Shown here: positions 43,414-52,399 of the stretch, piece after piece | Layout: every line of letters starts with the position of its first letter | How positions within the stretch are numbered: position 1 is the stretch's first letter | Assembly: GCF_021391535.1 (NCBI RefSeq) | Contig: NZ_CP090066.1 | Coordinates: 3,671,501-3,735,500, forward strand | Origin: Aurantimonas sp. HBX-1 | Lineage (GTDB): Bacteria; Pseudomonadota; Alphaproteobacteria; Rhizobiales; Rhizobiaceae | Length of the DNA: 64,000 nucleotides | Reading direction: 5' to 3' | Translations under genes and position numbers: made by a program | The notes under the pieces: generated by a model | Database searches by the model: none | Told to the model about the DNA's origin: nothing | Seen by the model: the letters and a program-made list of their open reading frames with translations, nothing else

Positions 43414-44184
43414 ATGAGAGAATTCGCCGATGCGACGCTTCGCTCCCTGGTTTTCCTGACGCGGTTCCCCGGGCGCTACGCCTCGTTCCCCGCCGGTTAT
43501 GCGCTCGGCGCGGACGCCCAGGCTTTCCCGCTCGCCGGGCTGCTTGCGGCGATTCCCGCCGCTTTGGTGCTCCTCGCCGCGGACGCCGCCGGCCTGTCGC
43601 CGCTGGTGGCGGCGACGCTCTCGGTCGCGGCGCTGGTGCTGACCACCGGCGCGCTGCACGAGGACGGTCTCGGCGACGTGGCCGACGGGCTCGGCGGCCA
43701 TCACGAACGCGAGCGGGCGATCGCGATCATGAAGGACAGCCGGGTCGGCACCTATGGCGCGCTGGCGCTGCTGCTCTCGGTGGCGCTGCGGATCGGCCTG
43801 CTGGCACAGCTGGTCGAGGCGGATCGGGGCGGGGCCGCCCTCGCGCTTTTCGCAGCTGCCGCGGTGAGCCGCGGGGCAATGGCCTGGCTCTGGTCGGCGC
43901 TGCCCTCGGCCGATATCGGCGGGCTGGCCGACCGGATGGGCCGGCCCACCGCGGCGATCGGGCTGCGCGCCCTCCTCCTCGGCGACGGCATCTTCCTCGT
44001 CCTCGGCGCGCTCGCCTTCGGCATCCTGCCGGCCCTGGCGGGCCTTGCCCTCGGCGGCCTCGTGCTCCTGTGGTTTCGCGGCGTCATCTGGCGCCGGCTG
44101 GGCGGGCAGAGCGGCGACTGCCTCGGCGCGGTGCAGCAGCTGACCGAGATCGCCGCGCTGCTGGGCCTTGCGCTCGGCGCCTGA
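43414..44184 (+). CDS. cobS: Adenosylcobinamide-GDP ribazoletransferase (cobalamin synthase)
   Basis: A 256-residue polytopic inner-membrane enzyme that joins adenosylcobinamide-GDP to alpha-ribazole in the last nucleotide-loop step. The family signature TGALHEDGLGDVADGLGG lies near residues 72-89, and LLLSVALRI and several Ala/Leu-rich membrane helices follow. The name follows the CobS/CobV synthase, not the CobS chelatase subunit. A GAGCAAGAGG precedes the ATG. Divergent from cobT, convergent with cobD. Confidence 0.92.
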   Translation: MREFADATLRSLVFLTRFPGRYASFPAGYALGADAQAFPLAGLLAAIPAALVLLAADAAGLSPLVAATLSVAALVLTTGALHEDGLGDVADGLGGHHERERAIAIMKDSRVGTYGALALLLSVALRIGLLAQLVEADRGGAALALFAAAAVSRGAMAWLWSALPSADIGGLADRMGRPTAAIGLRALLLGDGIFLVLGALAFGILPALAGLALGGLVLLWFRGVIWRRLGGQSGDCLGAVQQLTEIAALLGLALGA

Positions 44185-44187
44185 GAC

Positions 44188-45165
44188 TCAGCCGAAAGAC
44201 AGCGCCAGCAGGCCGAGCAGCGTCGCCGCCAGCAACAGATTAGCGAGGGTCGAGAACAGCGCCAGCCCCGCCCGGATGTCGGCGCTCTCTGCCTCCCGCC
44301 GTCCCTCCGGGTTGAGCATCGGCGCCTCGACCATCAGTTCGCCGTAGCGCCGCGGGCCGCCCAGCGAGAGGCCGAGCCCCGCCGCCATCGCCGCCTCCGG
44401 CCAGCCGGCATTGGGCGAGCGGTGCGACGGCGCATCGCGGCGGGTCACGGCCCAGACGGCGCCGATCTTGACCCTGCCGCGGAGCCCGGCCGCCAGCGCG
44501 AACAGCAGCGCCGTCAGGCGCGCCGCCGGCCAATTGACGACATCGTCCAGCTTCGCCGCCGCCCAGCCGAAGGCGCGGTGGCGCTCGCTCATGTGGCCGA
44601 TCATCGAGTCGGCGGTGTTGACGACCTTGTACGCAAGCAACCCCGGCAGGCCGAGGACGAGGTACCAGAGCAGCGGTGCGACGATGCCGTCCGAGGCGTT
44701 CTCCGCGAGGCTCTCGATCGCCGCGCGGCTGACCCCGGCCGCATCGAGCTGTTCGGGATCGCGCCCGACGATCATCGCCACCGCTTGGCGCCCGGCCGCG
44801 AGCCCTTCGCCGTCCAGCGCGTCCGCCACGGCGCGCACGTGGTCGATCAGGCTCTTCTGCGCCAGGAACACCGCCAGCACGACGGCTTCGAGCACCAGGC
44901 CCACGGGACCCGCCGCAGCGAAGATCGCGGCCAGCAGGAAGCCCGAGACGAGCGCGCCGGTGACCAGCAGGGCGATCGCTAGGACGCCGCGGCGGCGCCG
45001 CGCGGCGTCCTCCAGCGCCTCCCGGTTGAGCCGTCGGTCCAGCGTCCCGATGAGATTGCCGATCAGCACGACCGGGTGCGGCAGGCGTCGCCACAGCCAG
45101 TCGGGATCGCCGACCAGCCGGTCGAGGAGGAGGCCAAGGGCGGCCACGGCCAGCCGGTCGATCAC
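44188..45165 (-). CDS. cobD: Adenosylcobinamide-phosphate synthase CobD (CbiB)
   Basis: A 325-residue membrane protein that attaches the aminopropanol (or its phosphate) to adenosylcobyric acid. Signature segments are DRLVGDPDWLWRRLPHPVVLIGNLI near the N-terminus, VSRAAIESLAENASDGIVAPLLWY, and FGWAAAKLDDVVNWPAARLTALL. The GTG start overlaps the stop of cobC (GTGA), so the two are translationally coupled. This is CobD in the Pseudomonas denitrificans naming and equals CbiB. Confidence 0.92.
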   Translation of the reverse strand: MIDRLAVAALGLLLDRLVGDPDWLWRRLPHPVVLIGNLIGTLDRRLNREALEDAARRRRGVLAIALLVTGALVSGFLLAAIFAAAGPVGLVLEAVVLAVFLAQKSLIDHVRAVADALDGEGLAAGRQAVAMIVGRDPEQLDAAGVSRAAIESLAENASDGIVAPLLWYLVLGLPGLLAYKVVNTADSMIGHMSERHRAFGWAAAKLDDVVNWPAARLTALLFALAAGLRGRVKIGAVWAVTRRDAPSHRSPNAGWPEAAMAAGLGLSLGGPRRYGELMVEAPMLNPEGRREAESADIRAGLALFSTLANLLLAATLLGLLALSFG

Positions 45166-46193
45166 GCCGGCGGCCCGATTTCGCCGAGCGCGTCATCCAG
45201 CGCCGCGCCGAGCCGCCCTGCCTCCGCTTCGTCCGCGACATTGCCGATGCGCAGCCAGTCGGGGCGATAGGCGAAGGGCCGCGCCAGGATGTGCCGCCGG
45301 CAGAGCGCCGCAAACAGCGCCGATGCGTCCGGGTGGCGGATCGTCTGGAACAGCTGCGTGCCGCCGACAGGCGTCAGGCCGGTTGCCGCCAGCGTCGCGG
45401 CCAGCAGCCCGTGCTGGCGGGCGATCGACGCCCGGATGTCGGCGCAGAGCCGCGCATCGCCCAGCCAGGCGGCGCCGACCGCCAGCGCCGGCCCCGACAC
45501 GGCCCAGGCGCCGAGCTGCCCGCGCAGCGCATCGGCGAGCCCCGGCGTGGTGAGCGCAAAGCCCAGGCGCAGGCCGGCGAGGCCGAAGAACTTGCCGAAG
45601 GAGCGATGGACCAGCAGGCCCGGCCGCCCCGTCGCGAAAGCCACCGACCGCCCGGGATCGGCATCGGCGAAGGCCTCGTCGACGACCAGCAGCCCGCCGC
45701 GCGCCGCCAGCCGCTCCGCCAGTGCCAGCAGCTCGGCCGGCTCGTGGACGCTGCCGTCCGGGTTGTTCGGGTTGACCACGACCGCGATCGTGGCCTCCGC
45801 CGGCACCTCGGTGAGCGCAGCAATGCCGATGACGGCATGGCCGGCGGTCTCGAAGGCCAGCCGGTGCCCGGAATAGGTCGGCTCCAGGATTGCCACCCGG
45901 CCGTGCGGCAGCAGCGACGGCAGCGCCGCGATCAGCGCCTGCGTCCCCGGCGCGGCGACGATGCCGGCTTGCAGCGGCGCGCCGTAGCAGGAGCGTGCCG
46001 CGGCGATGGCGCTGGCCCCCAGCTCGGCTTCCGGCAGGCGCTGCCACAGCGCCGGCGACAGATCCGGCAATGGCGGCGGCGCCGGGTTGATGCCCGTCGA
46101 CAAATCGAGCCATTCGGCGCGCTGCCCGCCGAAGCGGGCGATCGCCGCGTCGAGCGCGCCGCCATGGCGCAGGGCCGGATCGAGCGCTGCCAT
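45162..46193 (-). CDS. cobC: Threonine-phosphate decarboxylase CobC
   Basis: A 343-residue PLP-dependent class I/II aminotransferase-like enzyme that would make (R)-1-amino-2-propanol phosphate from threonine phosphate. Features are LDLSTGINPAPPPLPDL, VVNPNNPDGS, VVDEAFADADPG and the PLP-lysine region HRSFGKFFGLAGLRLGF. The ATG overlaps the cobB stop (ATGA) and the stop overlaps cobD. Cobalamin operons often place this gene beside cbiB/cobD because the two act in succession. Confidence 0.9.
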   Translation of the reverse strand: MAALDPALRHGGALDAAIARFGGQRAEWLDLSTGINPAPPPLPDLSPALWQRLPEAELGASAIAAARSCYGAPLQAGIVAAPGTQALIAALPSLLPHGRVAILEPTYSGHRLAFETAGHAVIGIAALTEVPAEATIAVVVNPNNPDGSVHEPAELLALAERLAARGGLLVVDEAFADADPGRSVAFATGRPGLLVHRSFGKFFGLAGLRLGFALTTPGLADALRGQLGAWAVSGPALAVGAAWLGDARLCADIRASIARQHGLLAATLAATGLTPVGGTQLFQTIRHPDASALFAALCRRHILARPFAYRPDWLRIGNVADEAEAGRLGAALDDALGEIGPPA

Positions 46194-47494
46194 CACGCCT
46201 CCCGGTCGATGACGTGCAGGAAGGAGCCGCAGACGCCTCCCTTGCGCCGTCCGAACCGGCCAAGGTCGGCGCCGCGCGCATCCTCGGCGGTAAACAGCGC
46301 CTCGCCCGGCCCCTCCGAGATGATCGTCGCGTAGTGGAACTCGTGGCCCCGCAGCCGCCCGGGCCAGACGAACCCGTCCGTCTCCTGCAGCCGCCGGTAG
46401 CCGAGATGCAGGCGGCGGGTGGCGAAGCTGGTTTCTAGCGGCAGGAGGTCGAGCATCGGATGGCGCGTCCCGTCGCCATCCGTCAGGCCGGCGCCGAGCA
46501 CCATGTAGCCGCCGCACTCGCCATAGATCGGGATTGCCCGCGCGGCGGCCTCTCGCATCCCCCGGCGAAACGCGCCGGCCGCGGCGATCGTCCCGCCGTG
46601 GAGTTCCGGATAGCCGCCCGGCAGGTAGATTGCGTTGACGTCCTTGGCCGGCGCTTCATCGGCAAGTGGCGAGAAGAAGTCGAGCGTTGCGCCAGCTCGG
46701 CGCCAGCCGTCGAGGAGATGCGGATAGGCGAAGGCAAAGGCCTCGTCGCGGGCGACGGCGATGTGCTGGCCTAGCGGCGCGAGCGGTGCGACAGCCGCCC
46801 CGCCGCCGCTTGTAGCCGGAGCCGGAGCCTGAGCCGCCAGTGCCGCCAGCGCATCGAGGTCGCAGCCTGCCGTGACCCAGTCGGCCGCCCGCTCGAGGAA
46901 CGCCGCCAGCTCGGCGTGCTCGCCGGCCTGCACCAGCCCCAGATGCCGCTCCGGCAGCGCCAGTTCCGCGGCGCGCGGCAGCACGCCGAGGACCGGGATC
47001 GCCAGCGGCGCCAGCGCCTCGCGCAGCAGGGCCGCGTGCCGCGCCGAACCGACGCGGTTGAGGATCAGCCCGGCGAGCGCGACACCCGGCCGATGCGTCG
47101 CGAAGCCGCGAACGAGCGCGGCGACGGAATGCGACTGTTTCGCGCAGTCGACGACGAGGACGACGTTGAGGCCGAGGAGGGCGGCGAGGTCGGCGGCCGA
47201 GCCGGTGCCGTCGGCCGCGCCGTCGAAGAGGCCCATCATCGCTTCGACGACGAAGGCCGACTCCCCCGCCGGCGCGGCAAGGCTGGCGACCAGCTCCGGC
47301 CGCATCGCCCAGGGGTCGAGATTGACGCAAGCACTGCCGCTCGCCGCCGCATGGAAGGCCGGATCGATATAGTCGGGCCCCGCCTTGGCGGAGCGCACGT
47401 CGACGCCCTGCCGGGCGAGCGCCCGCAGCAGCGCCAGCGTCACGGTGGTCTTGCCGGCGCCCGATTGCGGCGCGGCGATCATCAGCCCCGTCAC
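46193..47494 (-). CDS. cobB: Cobyrinate a,c-diamide synthase CobB (CbiA)
   Basis: A 433-residue ATP- and glutamine-dependent amidase that converts the a and c carboxyls of cobyrinate (or hydrogenobyrinate) to amides. The P-loop SGAGKTT lies at 11-17. AKAGPDYIDPAFH follows, and the C-terminal class-I glutaminase domain has the nucleophile Cys327 in YGECGGYMVLG. The GTG start is preceded by GGGAG. The related CobQ is encoded at the other end of the locus. With CbiX and CbiD present, the true substrate is probably cobalt-containing cobyrinate. Confidence 0.92.
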   Translation of the reverse strand: MTGLMIAAPQSGAGKTTVTLALLRALARQGVDVRSAKAGPDYIDPAFHAAASGSACVNLDPWAMRPELVASLAAPAGESAFVVEAMMGLFDGAADGTGSAADLAALLGLNVVLVVDCAKQSHSVAALVRGFATHRPGVALAGLILNRVGSARHAALLREALAPLAIPVLGVLPRAAELALPERHLGLVQAGEHAELAAFLERAADWVTAGCDLDALAALAAQAPAPATSGGGAAVAPLAPLGQHIAVARDEAFAFAYPHLLDGWRRAGATLDFFSPLADEAPAKDVNAIYLPGGYPELHGGTIAAAGAFRRGMREAAARAIPIYGECGGYMVLGAGLTDGDGTRHPMLDLLPLETSFATRRLHLGYRRLQETDGFVWPGRLRGHEFHYATIISEGPGEALFTAEDARGADLGRFGRRKGGVCGSFLHVIDREA

Positions 47495-47544
47495 GATCGG
47501 GCTCCCTGCTTTGCGGCCGTCCGGGCGCGGCCTATAAGCCTGCC

Positions 47545-48669
47545 ATGAACGTCAGGCGCGGCGAGGACAAGAGCGATCAGGCGGCAGCGGACCGGCCGCT
47601 TCGCCGCGGCTGGACGACGGGCGCCTGCGCCACCGCCGCGACCAAGGCGGCGCTGACGGCCCTCTTCACCGGCGCGTTCCCCGATCCGGTGACCATCACG
47701 CTGCCGAAGGGCGAGACGCCGGCCTTCGCGCTGAACCGGCAGTCGCTCGGCGGCGACACCGCCATGGCGACGATCATCAAGGATGCCGGCGACGATCCGG
47801 ACGTGACGCATCTGGCCGAGATCGTCGCGACGGTGCGCTTCGGCGCCCCCGGCACGGGCATCGTCTTCCGCGCCGGCGAGGGCGTCGGCACGGTGACGCT
47901 CGCCGGTCTGCCGCTGCCGCCCGGCGAGCCGGCGATCAACCCGGTGCCCCGCCGGATGATCGGCGAAATCGTCGAAGCACTCTGCGCGGCGCATGGAAGA
48001 CCCGCCGACGTCACGGTTGAGATCGGCGTCACCGGCGGCGCGGCGCTGGCGGAAAAGACCTGGAACCCCCGCCTCGGCATCGTCGGCGGCCTGTCGATCC
48101 TCGGAACGACCGGCATCGTTCATCCGTTCTCCTGCGCCGCCTGGATCCACTCGATCCACCGCGGCGTCGACGTGGCGCGGGCGGCAGGGCTCGCCCATGT
48201 CGTCGGCGCCACCGGTTCGACCAGCGAAGCGGCGGCCCACGCGCTCTATCCGGAGCTGCCCGAGATCGCCTGGCTGGACATGGGCGACTTCGCCGGGGGC
48301 CTTTTGAAGTATCTGCGCGCCCATCCGGTCGAGCGGCTCACCATTGCCGGCGGCTTCGCCAAGCTGACCAAGCTGGCGCAGGGGGCGATGGATCTCCATT
48401 CCGGCCGCAGCCAGGTCGATCTCACGTTCCTCGCCGACATCGTCACGACGGCCGCGCCGGAGCGCGCCGATGCGCTGCGCCCCGCGATCCTCGCCGCCAA
48501 CACCGCCAAGGCCGTGCTCGACTCGGCCCGTACCGAGGGCATCGACCTTGCCGCGCCGGTGGCGGAAGCGGCCCGCCGGGCGGCGCTGGAGATCCTGCGC
48601 GGCGCGCCGGTGGTTGTGGAGATCCTGGTCGTCGACCGCGACGGAGGCGTGCTTGCCCGGGCCGGCTGA
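47545..48669 (+). CDS. cbiD: Cobalt-precorrin-5B C1-methyltransferase CbiD
   Basis: A 374-residue protein of the CbiD family, an atypical SAM methyltransferase used in the cobalt-early route in place of CobF. Markers are RRGWTTGACATAATKAAL, EPAINPVPRRMI, the GLSILGTTGIVHPFS segment and HVVGATGSTSEAAA. It is divergent from cobB across 50 bp. It overlaps the next gene, cobK, by 17 bp, so both probably belong to one transcript. Its presence together with CbiG and CbiX speaks against the oxygen-dependent CobG/CobF path. Confidence 0.92.
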   Translation: MNVRRGEDKSDQAAADRPLRRGWTTGACATAATKAALTALFTGAFPDPVTITLPKGETPAFALNRQSLGGDTAMATIIKDAGDDPDVTHLAEIVATVRFGAPGTGIVFRAGEGVGTVTLAGLPLPPGEPAINPVPRRMIGEIVEALCAAHGRPADVTVEIGVTGGAALAEKTWNPRLGIVGGLSILGTTGIVHPFSCAAWIHSIHRGVDVARAAGLAHVVGATGSTSEAAAHALYPELPEIAWLDMGDFAGGLLKYLRAHPVERLTIAGGFAKLTKLAQGAMDLHSGRSQVDLTFLADIVTTAAPERADALRPAILAANTAKAVLDSARTEGIDLAAPVAEAARRAALEILRGAPVVVEILVVDRDGGVLARAG

Positions 48670-49399
48670 GACCTTCCTGGTGCTGGGCGGCACCGCCGAG
48701 GCCAACCGCCTGGTCGCGGCGCTCGGCGCGGCACGGCCGGCGGCGCGGATCATCCTGTCGCTGGCCGGGCGGACCACGACGCCAGTGCTGCCGGCCGGTT
48801 GCGAAATCCGCGTCGGCGGCTTCGGCGGCAGCGACGGCCTCGCCGCGCATCTGAGCCGGGAGGGCGTGACCTGGCTGCTCGATGCCACCCATCCCTTCGC
48901 CGCCCGGATCAGCCGCAATGCCGCCCGCGCCGCGCACGATGCCGGCACGCGCCGCCTCGCGCTGGTGCGGCCGCCATGGATCGCCGATGCCGGCGACCGC
49001 TGGACATCCGTCGCCTGCCTTGCCGGCGCCCGGGATGCTTTGCCGGCTAATGCGCGGCCCTTCCTCGCGCTGGGACGCCAGCATCTGGCGCCGTTCGCGG
49101 CGCGGCCGGATCTCAAGCCCGTCGTGCGGATGATCGAGGAACCGGAGCCGCCGCTGCCGTTTGCGGCAGAGATCGTGCTGGCGCGGCCCTCGGCGGATGT
49201 CGCGGAAGAGGCCGGGCTGCTGGCCCGGCTCGCCGTCACCCATCTCGTCTGCCGCAATTCCGGCGGCAGCGCGTCCTTCGCCAAGATCGCGGCGGCGCGG
49301 AAGCTCGGCCTGCCCGTGATCATGATCGACCGTCCGCCGGAGCCGCCCCCGCCGGTCGTCCGCTCGGTCGCCGAAATCATCGCCGCCATCGCGCCCTGA
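48653..49399 (+). CDS. cobK: Precorrin-6A (cobalt-precorrin-6A) reductase
   Basis: A 248-residue NADPH-dependent reductase acting after the C1 methylation. Family features are LVLGGTAEANRLVAAL at the N-terminus, ATHPFAARISRNAARA, the ALGRQHLAPF segment and VCRNSGGSASFAKIAAARKLGLPVIMIDRP near the end. The TTG at 48653 is the chosen start: it has a GGAGG five bases upstream (48643-48647) inside the end of cbiD, and the protein begins at the usual place. Convergent with cobM. Confidence 0.88.
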   Translation: MPGPAETFLVLGGTAEANRLVAALGAARPAARIILSLAGRTTTPVLPAGCEIRVGGFGGSDGLAAHLSREGVTWLLDATHPFAARISRNAARAAHDAGTRRLALVRPPWIADAGDRWTSVACLAGARDALPANARPFLALGRQHLAPFAARPDLKPVVRMIEEPEPPLPFAAEIVLARPSADVAEEAGLLARLAVTHLVCRNSGGSASFAKIAAARKLGLPVIMIDRPPEPPPPVVRSVAEIIAAIAP

Positions 49400-49405
49400 G
49401 CCGCC

Positions 49406-50182
49406 TCAGACCGCCGCCTTGCGCTTCGGCCGCAGCAGATGCACCTGCGTCGCGTCGTAAAGGTGGGAGTCGACGAAATCCTCCGCCCCCAAGGCGCGGC
49501 CGACGAAGATCAGCGCGGTGCGCGTCAGCTTGGCCGCGCGGGCCTTGGTATGGATGTCCGCCAGCGTGCCGTGGATGAAGGCCTCGTCCGGCCAGCCGAC
49601 GCGATAGGCAACGATCGCCGGGCAGTCCGGCCCGTAGGCCGGCAGCGGCAGCAGCTCGCGCTGGATATGCGGGATGTTGCGCACCGACAGGTGGATCGCG
49701 AGCGTCGCGCCACTCTTTCCGAGCGTCGAGAGTTCCTCGCCCTCCGGCATGCGCGAGGATTTCATCGCGGTGCGGGTGAGGATCACCGTCTGGCAGATCT
49801 CCGGGACCGTCAGTTCCTTCTGCAGCGCCGCCGCCGCCGCGGCGAAGGCCGGCACGCCCGGCGTCACGTCGAAGGGGATGTCCAAGGCCCTCAGCCGGCG
49901 CATCTGCTCGGCGACGGCGCCGTAGAGCGAGGGATCGCCCGAATGCACCCGCGCGACGTCCTGGCCGGCGGCATGCGCGGCTTCCATCTCGGCGATGATT
50001 TCGTCGAGATTCATCGGCGCGGTGTCGAGCACGCGCGCGCCTGCGGGCGCCGCCTTGACCACCTCTTCCGGCACCAGCGACCCGGCATAGAGGCAGACCG
50101 GACAGGCCTCGATCAACCGCAAGCCCCGCACGGTGATCAGGTCGGGCGCGCCGGGGCCGGCGCCGATGAAATGGACGGTCAT
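49406..50182 (-). CDS. cobM: Precorrin-4 / cobalt-precorrin-4 C11-methyltransferase
   Basis: A 258-residue SAM methyltransferase of the tetrapyrrole methylase fold. Features are FIGAGPGAPDLITVRG at the N-terminus, CPVCLYAGSLVPEEVV, RVHSGDPSLYGAVAEQM, DVTPGVPAFAAAAAAL and the C-terminal ALIFVGRAL. The Cys-x-x-Cys-L-Y-A-G block is typical of CobM/CbiF. The start overlaps the stop of the small regulator gene (ATGA). Its place in the ordered pathway is between CobJ and CbiG. Confidence 0.92.
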   Translation of the reverse strand: MTVHFIGAGPGAPDLITVRGLRLIEACPVCLYAGSLVPEEVVKAAPAGARVLDTAPMNLDEIIAEMEAAHAAGQDVARVHSGDPSLYGAVAEQMRRLRALDIPFDVTPGVPAFAAAAAALQKELTVPEICQTVILTRTAMKSSRMPEGEELSTLGKSGATLAIHLSVRNIPHIQRELLPLPAYGPDCPAIVAYRVGWPDEAFIHGTLADIHTKARAAKLTRTALIFVGRALGAEDFVDSHLYDATQVHLLRPKRKAAV

Positions 50183-50541
50183 GCGGCGTGTTCCAGCTTG
50201 AGTTCGGCGGTGATGCGCGACCAGGGCACGCTGCTCTTTCCGGCATCGTCGCGCACGATCAGGCCGAGATCGAGCAGCGCGGTGACGTCGGCATGGACGC
50301 CGCGATAGTCACGGCCGAGGCTTGCGGCCAGCGCCCGGATCGAGCCGGGCCCGTCGCTGCGCAGCCGGCGCAGCAGCTGCCAGCGGTTCGGCGTCAGCAC
50401 ACGCAGCAGGGTTTCGGCTCCCTCGAAGCCAATCTGGGGCACCGCAGGTGTCCGTTCGCCGCGATCGAGAGCGGCCGCCAAAGTCCGCACCTCGGAGAAG
50501 AAGGTCTGACTGTCGGTGACGTGGAGCGTCACTTCGTTCAT
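50179..50541 (-). CDS. Small winged-helix regulator inside the cobalamin operon
   Basis: A 120-residue winged-helix protein. The C-terminal two thirds read LRVLTPNRWQLLRRLRSDGPGSIRALAASLGRDYRGVHADVTALLDLGLI, a typical HTH and wing of the HVO_A0114/MarR-like kind, members of which serve as antitoxins paired with TumE-type toxins. No toxin gene is adjacent. The ATG at 50541 has a near-perfect AAGGAGG, and the stop overlaps cobM, so it is co-translated with a methyltransferase. It may regulate the cob genes or be an orphan antitoxin remnant; neither is shown. Confidence 0.72.
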   Translation of the reverse strand: MNEVTLHVTDSQTFFSEVRTLAAALDRGERTPAVPQIGFEGAETLLRVLTPNRWQLLRRLRSDGPGSIRALAASLGRDYRGVHADVTALLDLGLIVRDDAGKSSVPWSRITAELKLEHAA

Positions 50542-50584
50542 GCTTGGCCTCCTTTCCACATCTTCCAAGGCTCCCGAACGCACA

Positions 50585-52399
50585 TTAGCGCGTCGTCGCC
50601 ATCCCCGTCCCGGCCTTCCCCGCATAGCCGCGCGGCGTATAGGCCCAGGCCTTGCCGTCACCCGTCGTGAAACAGCGGCTTTCGGACGAGCCGACGATCA
50701 CCACGGTCAGCATGTCGACATCGTCGACGTCGAGCTCGGCGAGCGAGACGATCCGCACGCGCTCGCCCGGACGGCCGAGATTGGTGGCAAGGATCACCGG
50801 CGTCTCGGCCGGGCGGTGCTTCAGCAATTCGTCGCGGGCGAAGGCCAGCTGCGTCCGGCGCTTGCGCGAGACCGGGTTGTAGAAGGCGATGACGAAATCC
50901 GCCTCGGCCGCGGCGCGGACGCGGGTCTGGATGTCGGCCCAGGGCGTCAGCAGGTCGGACAGCGAGATGGTGCAGAAATCGTGGCCGAGCGGCGCGCCGG
51001 CGCGGGCGGCAGCCGCCTGCAGCGCGGAGATGCCGGGCGAGACGACGATCTCGGCGCGCCGTGCGCCGTCGTCGAGCCCACCCTTTTCGAGAAGCTCGAA
51101 GACCAGCGTCGCCATGGCATAGATGCCGGCGTCGCCCGAGCAGATCAGGGCGACCGACTTGCCCTCGCCGGCGAGAAGCATGGCGTGGCGGACGCGGGTC
51201 TCCTCCTCGCCGAGCGCGAAATCGTGGCGCGCCTTGCCGTCGGCCAGCGGGCCGAGCAGGTCGAGATAGAGCGAGTAGCCGACGAGGTCGGTGGCCTCCG
51301 CCACCATGCGGCTCACCTCCGGCGAGCGCCATTCGGCGCCGCCCGGCCCGATCCCGACGACGAACAGCGCGCCGCGCGAGCGGCCGATGGTCGAGGCGTC
51401 GACCGGATGCGGCGCTTCGCCGAGCGCGGCGGTGACGCGGCGGCTCTTGCGCTTGGCAAGGCGCAGCCGGCCGGCCGGGCCGACGGCAGCCAAGGCCGCG
51501 CCCTCGGCGACGCCGTGGCAGCCGGTCTCGGCAAAGACGATTTCCGACGGAGTTTCGAGGCGCGGCGCCTCGGCCTCCAGCGCGGCGGCCGCGAAGAACC
51601 GCGCCGGGACGCCGAAATGCGCGGCGACGGCATGCACGGCCGGCTCGTCCGCCTTGAGGTCGATGGAGACTACGCAGGCGAGCGCCAGGCTGCTGACGCC
51701 GGCTTCGGCCAGCGTCGCCTCGGCCAGCGCGATCGCCTCGTCCGCCGGCGCGCCACGCTCGCTGCCGATGCCGAGCACCAGCGTCTGCGGCCGGTAGAGC
51801 AGTTCCCCGGGGTCGGGCGCGCGGGCGGCGTTGGTGACCGTCAGCAACACGTCGCCGTCGGCGGCGAAGTTCAGCCGCGCGGCCTCCAGCCACGGTGCCG
51901 CGCCGGCCAGCCGCGCCGTGCCGCCGGCGACCAGCTCGGCCATCGCCGACTTGGCGAAGTCGGGGTTTTCCAGCCGCCATCCCGGCGGCGGCGCGTCCAG
52001 CGCGACGCCGAAGCGCAGATCGCCGGCGGTGGTGATCGCCGCCGCCGTGTCCAAAGCCGCGGCGATCGCCCGGGCGAGATCGTTGGCGCCGTGATGGCCG
52101 CCGAGCAGCGGCACCACGGCCGAGCCGTCCTCGGCGACGGCGACGACCGGCGGTTCGCGATGCTTGTCGGCGAGAAGCGGCGCCAGCATGCGCACCAGCG
52201 CTCCCGTCGCCATCAGCGCGACGATCGGTCGGCCTTCCGTGTAGAGCGCCTGCAGATGTGCGGCGGCGCTGTCGAAGCCGACGGCGACGTCCGGGCAGCG
52301 GGCCTTCGCGCCATGGATCGTGCCGCCGGTGGCGGCGGCGATGCGCTCGGCGACGGGACGCGCGGAATCGGAGAGGATGACGATGGCCGGCTTGGTCAT
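50585..52399 (-). CDS. cobJ: CbiG-CobJ fusion: cobalt-precorrin-5A hydrolase and precorrin-3B C17-methyltransferase
   Basis: A 604-residue two-enzyme fusion. Residues about 1-335 are CbiG, which opens the delta-lactone and releases acetaldehyde. Its markers are VALMATGALVRMLAPLLADK, VVAVAEDGSAVVPLLGGHHGANDLA and LVLGIGSERGAP. Residues about 355-604 are CobJ/CbiH, which methylates C17 with ring contraction: LFVVGIGPGGAEWRSPE, LICSGDAGIYAMATLVFELL, VSPGISALQAAAARAGAPLGHDF and FYNPVSRKRRTQLA. It begins with the ATG overlapping the cobI stop. This fusion is known in several alphaproteobacteria. Confidence 0.92.
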   Translation of the reverse strand: MTKPAIVILSDSARPVAERIAAATGGTIHGAKARCPDVAVGFDSAAAHLQALYTEGRPIVALMATGALVRMLAPLLADKHREPPVVAVAEDGSAVVPLLGGHHGANDLARAIAAALDTAAAITTAGDLRFGVALDAPPPGWRLENPDFAKSAMAELVAGGTARLAGAAPWLEAARLNFAADGDVLLTVTNAARAPDPGELLYRPQTLVLGIGSERGAPADEAIALAEATLAEAGVSSLALACVVSIDLKADEPAVHAVAAHFGVPARFFAAAALEAEAPRLETPSEIVFAETGCHGVAEGAALAAVGPAGRLRLAKRKSRRVTAALGEAPHPVDASTIGRSRGALFVVGIGPGGAEWRSPEVSRMVAEATDLVGYSLYLDLLGPLADGKARHDFALGEEETRVRHAMLLAGEGKSVALICSGDAGIYAMATLVFELLEKGGLDDGARRAEIVVSPGISALQAAAARAGAPLGHDFCTISLSDLLTPWADIQTRVRAAAEADFVIAFYNPVSRKRRTQLAFARDELLKHRPAETPVILATNLGRPGERVRIVSLAELDVDDVDMLTVVIVGSSESRCFTTGDGKAWAYTPRGYAGKAGTGMATTR

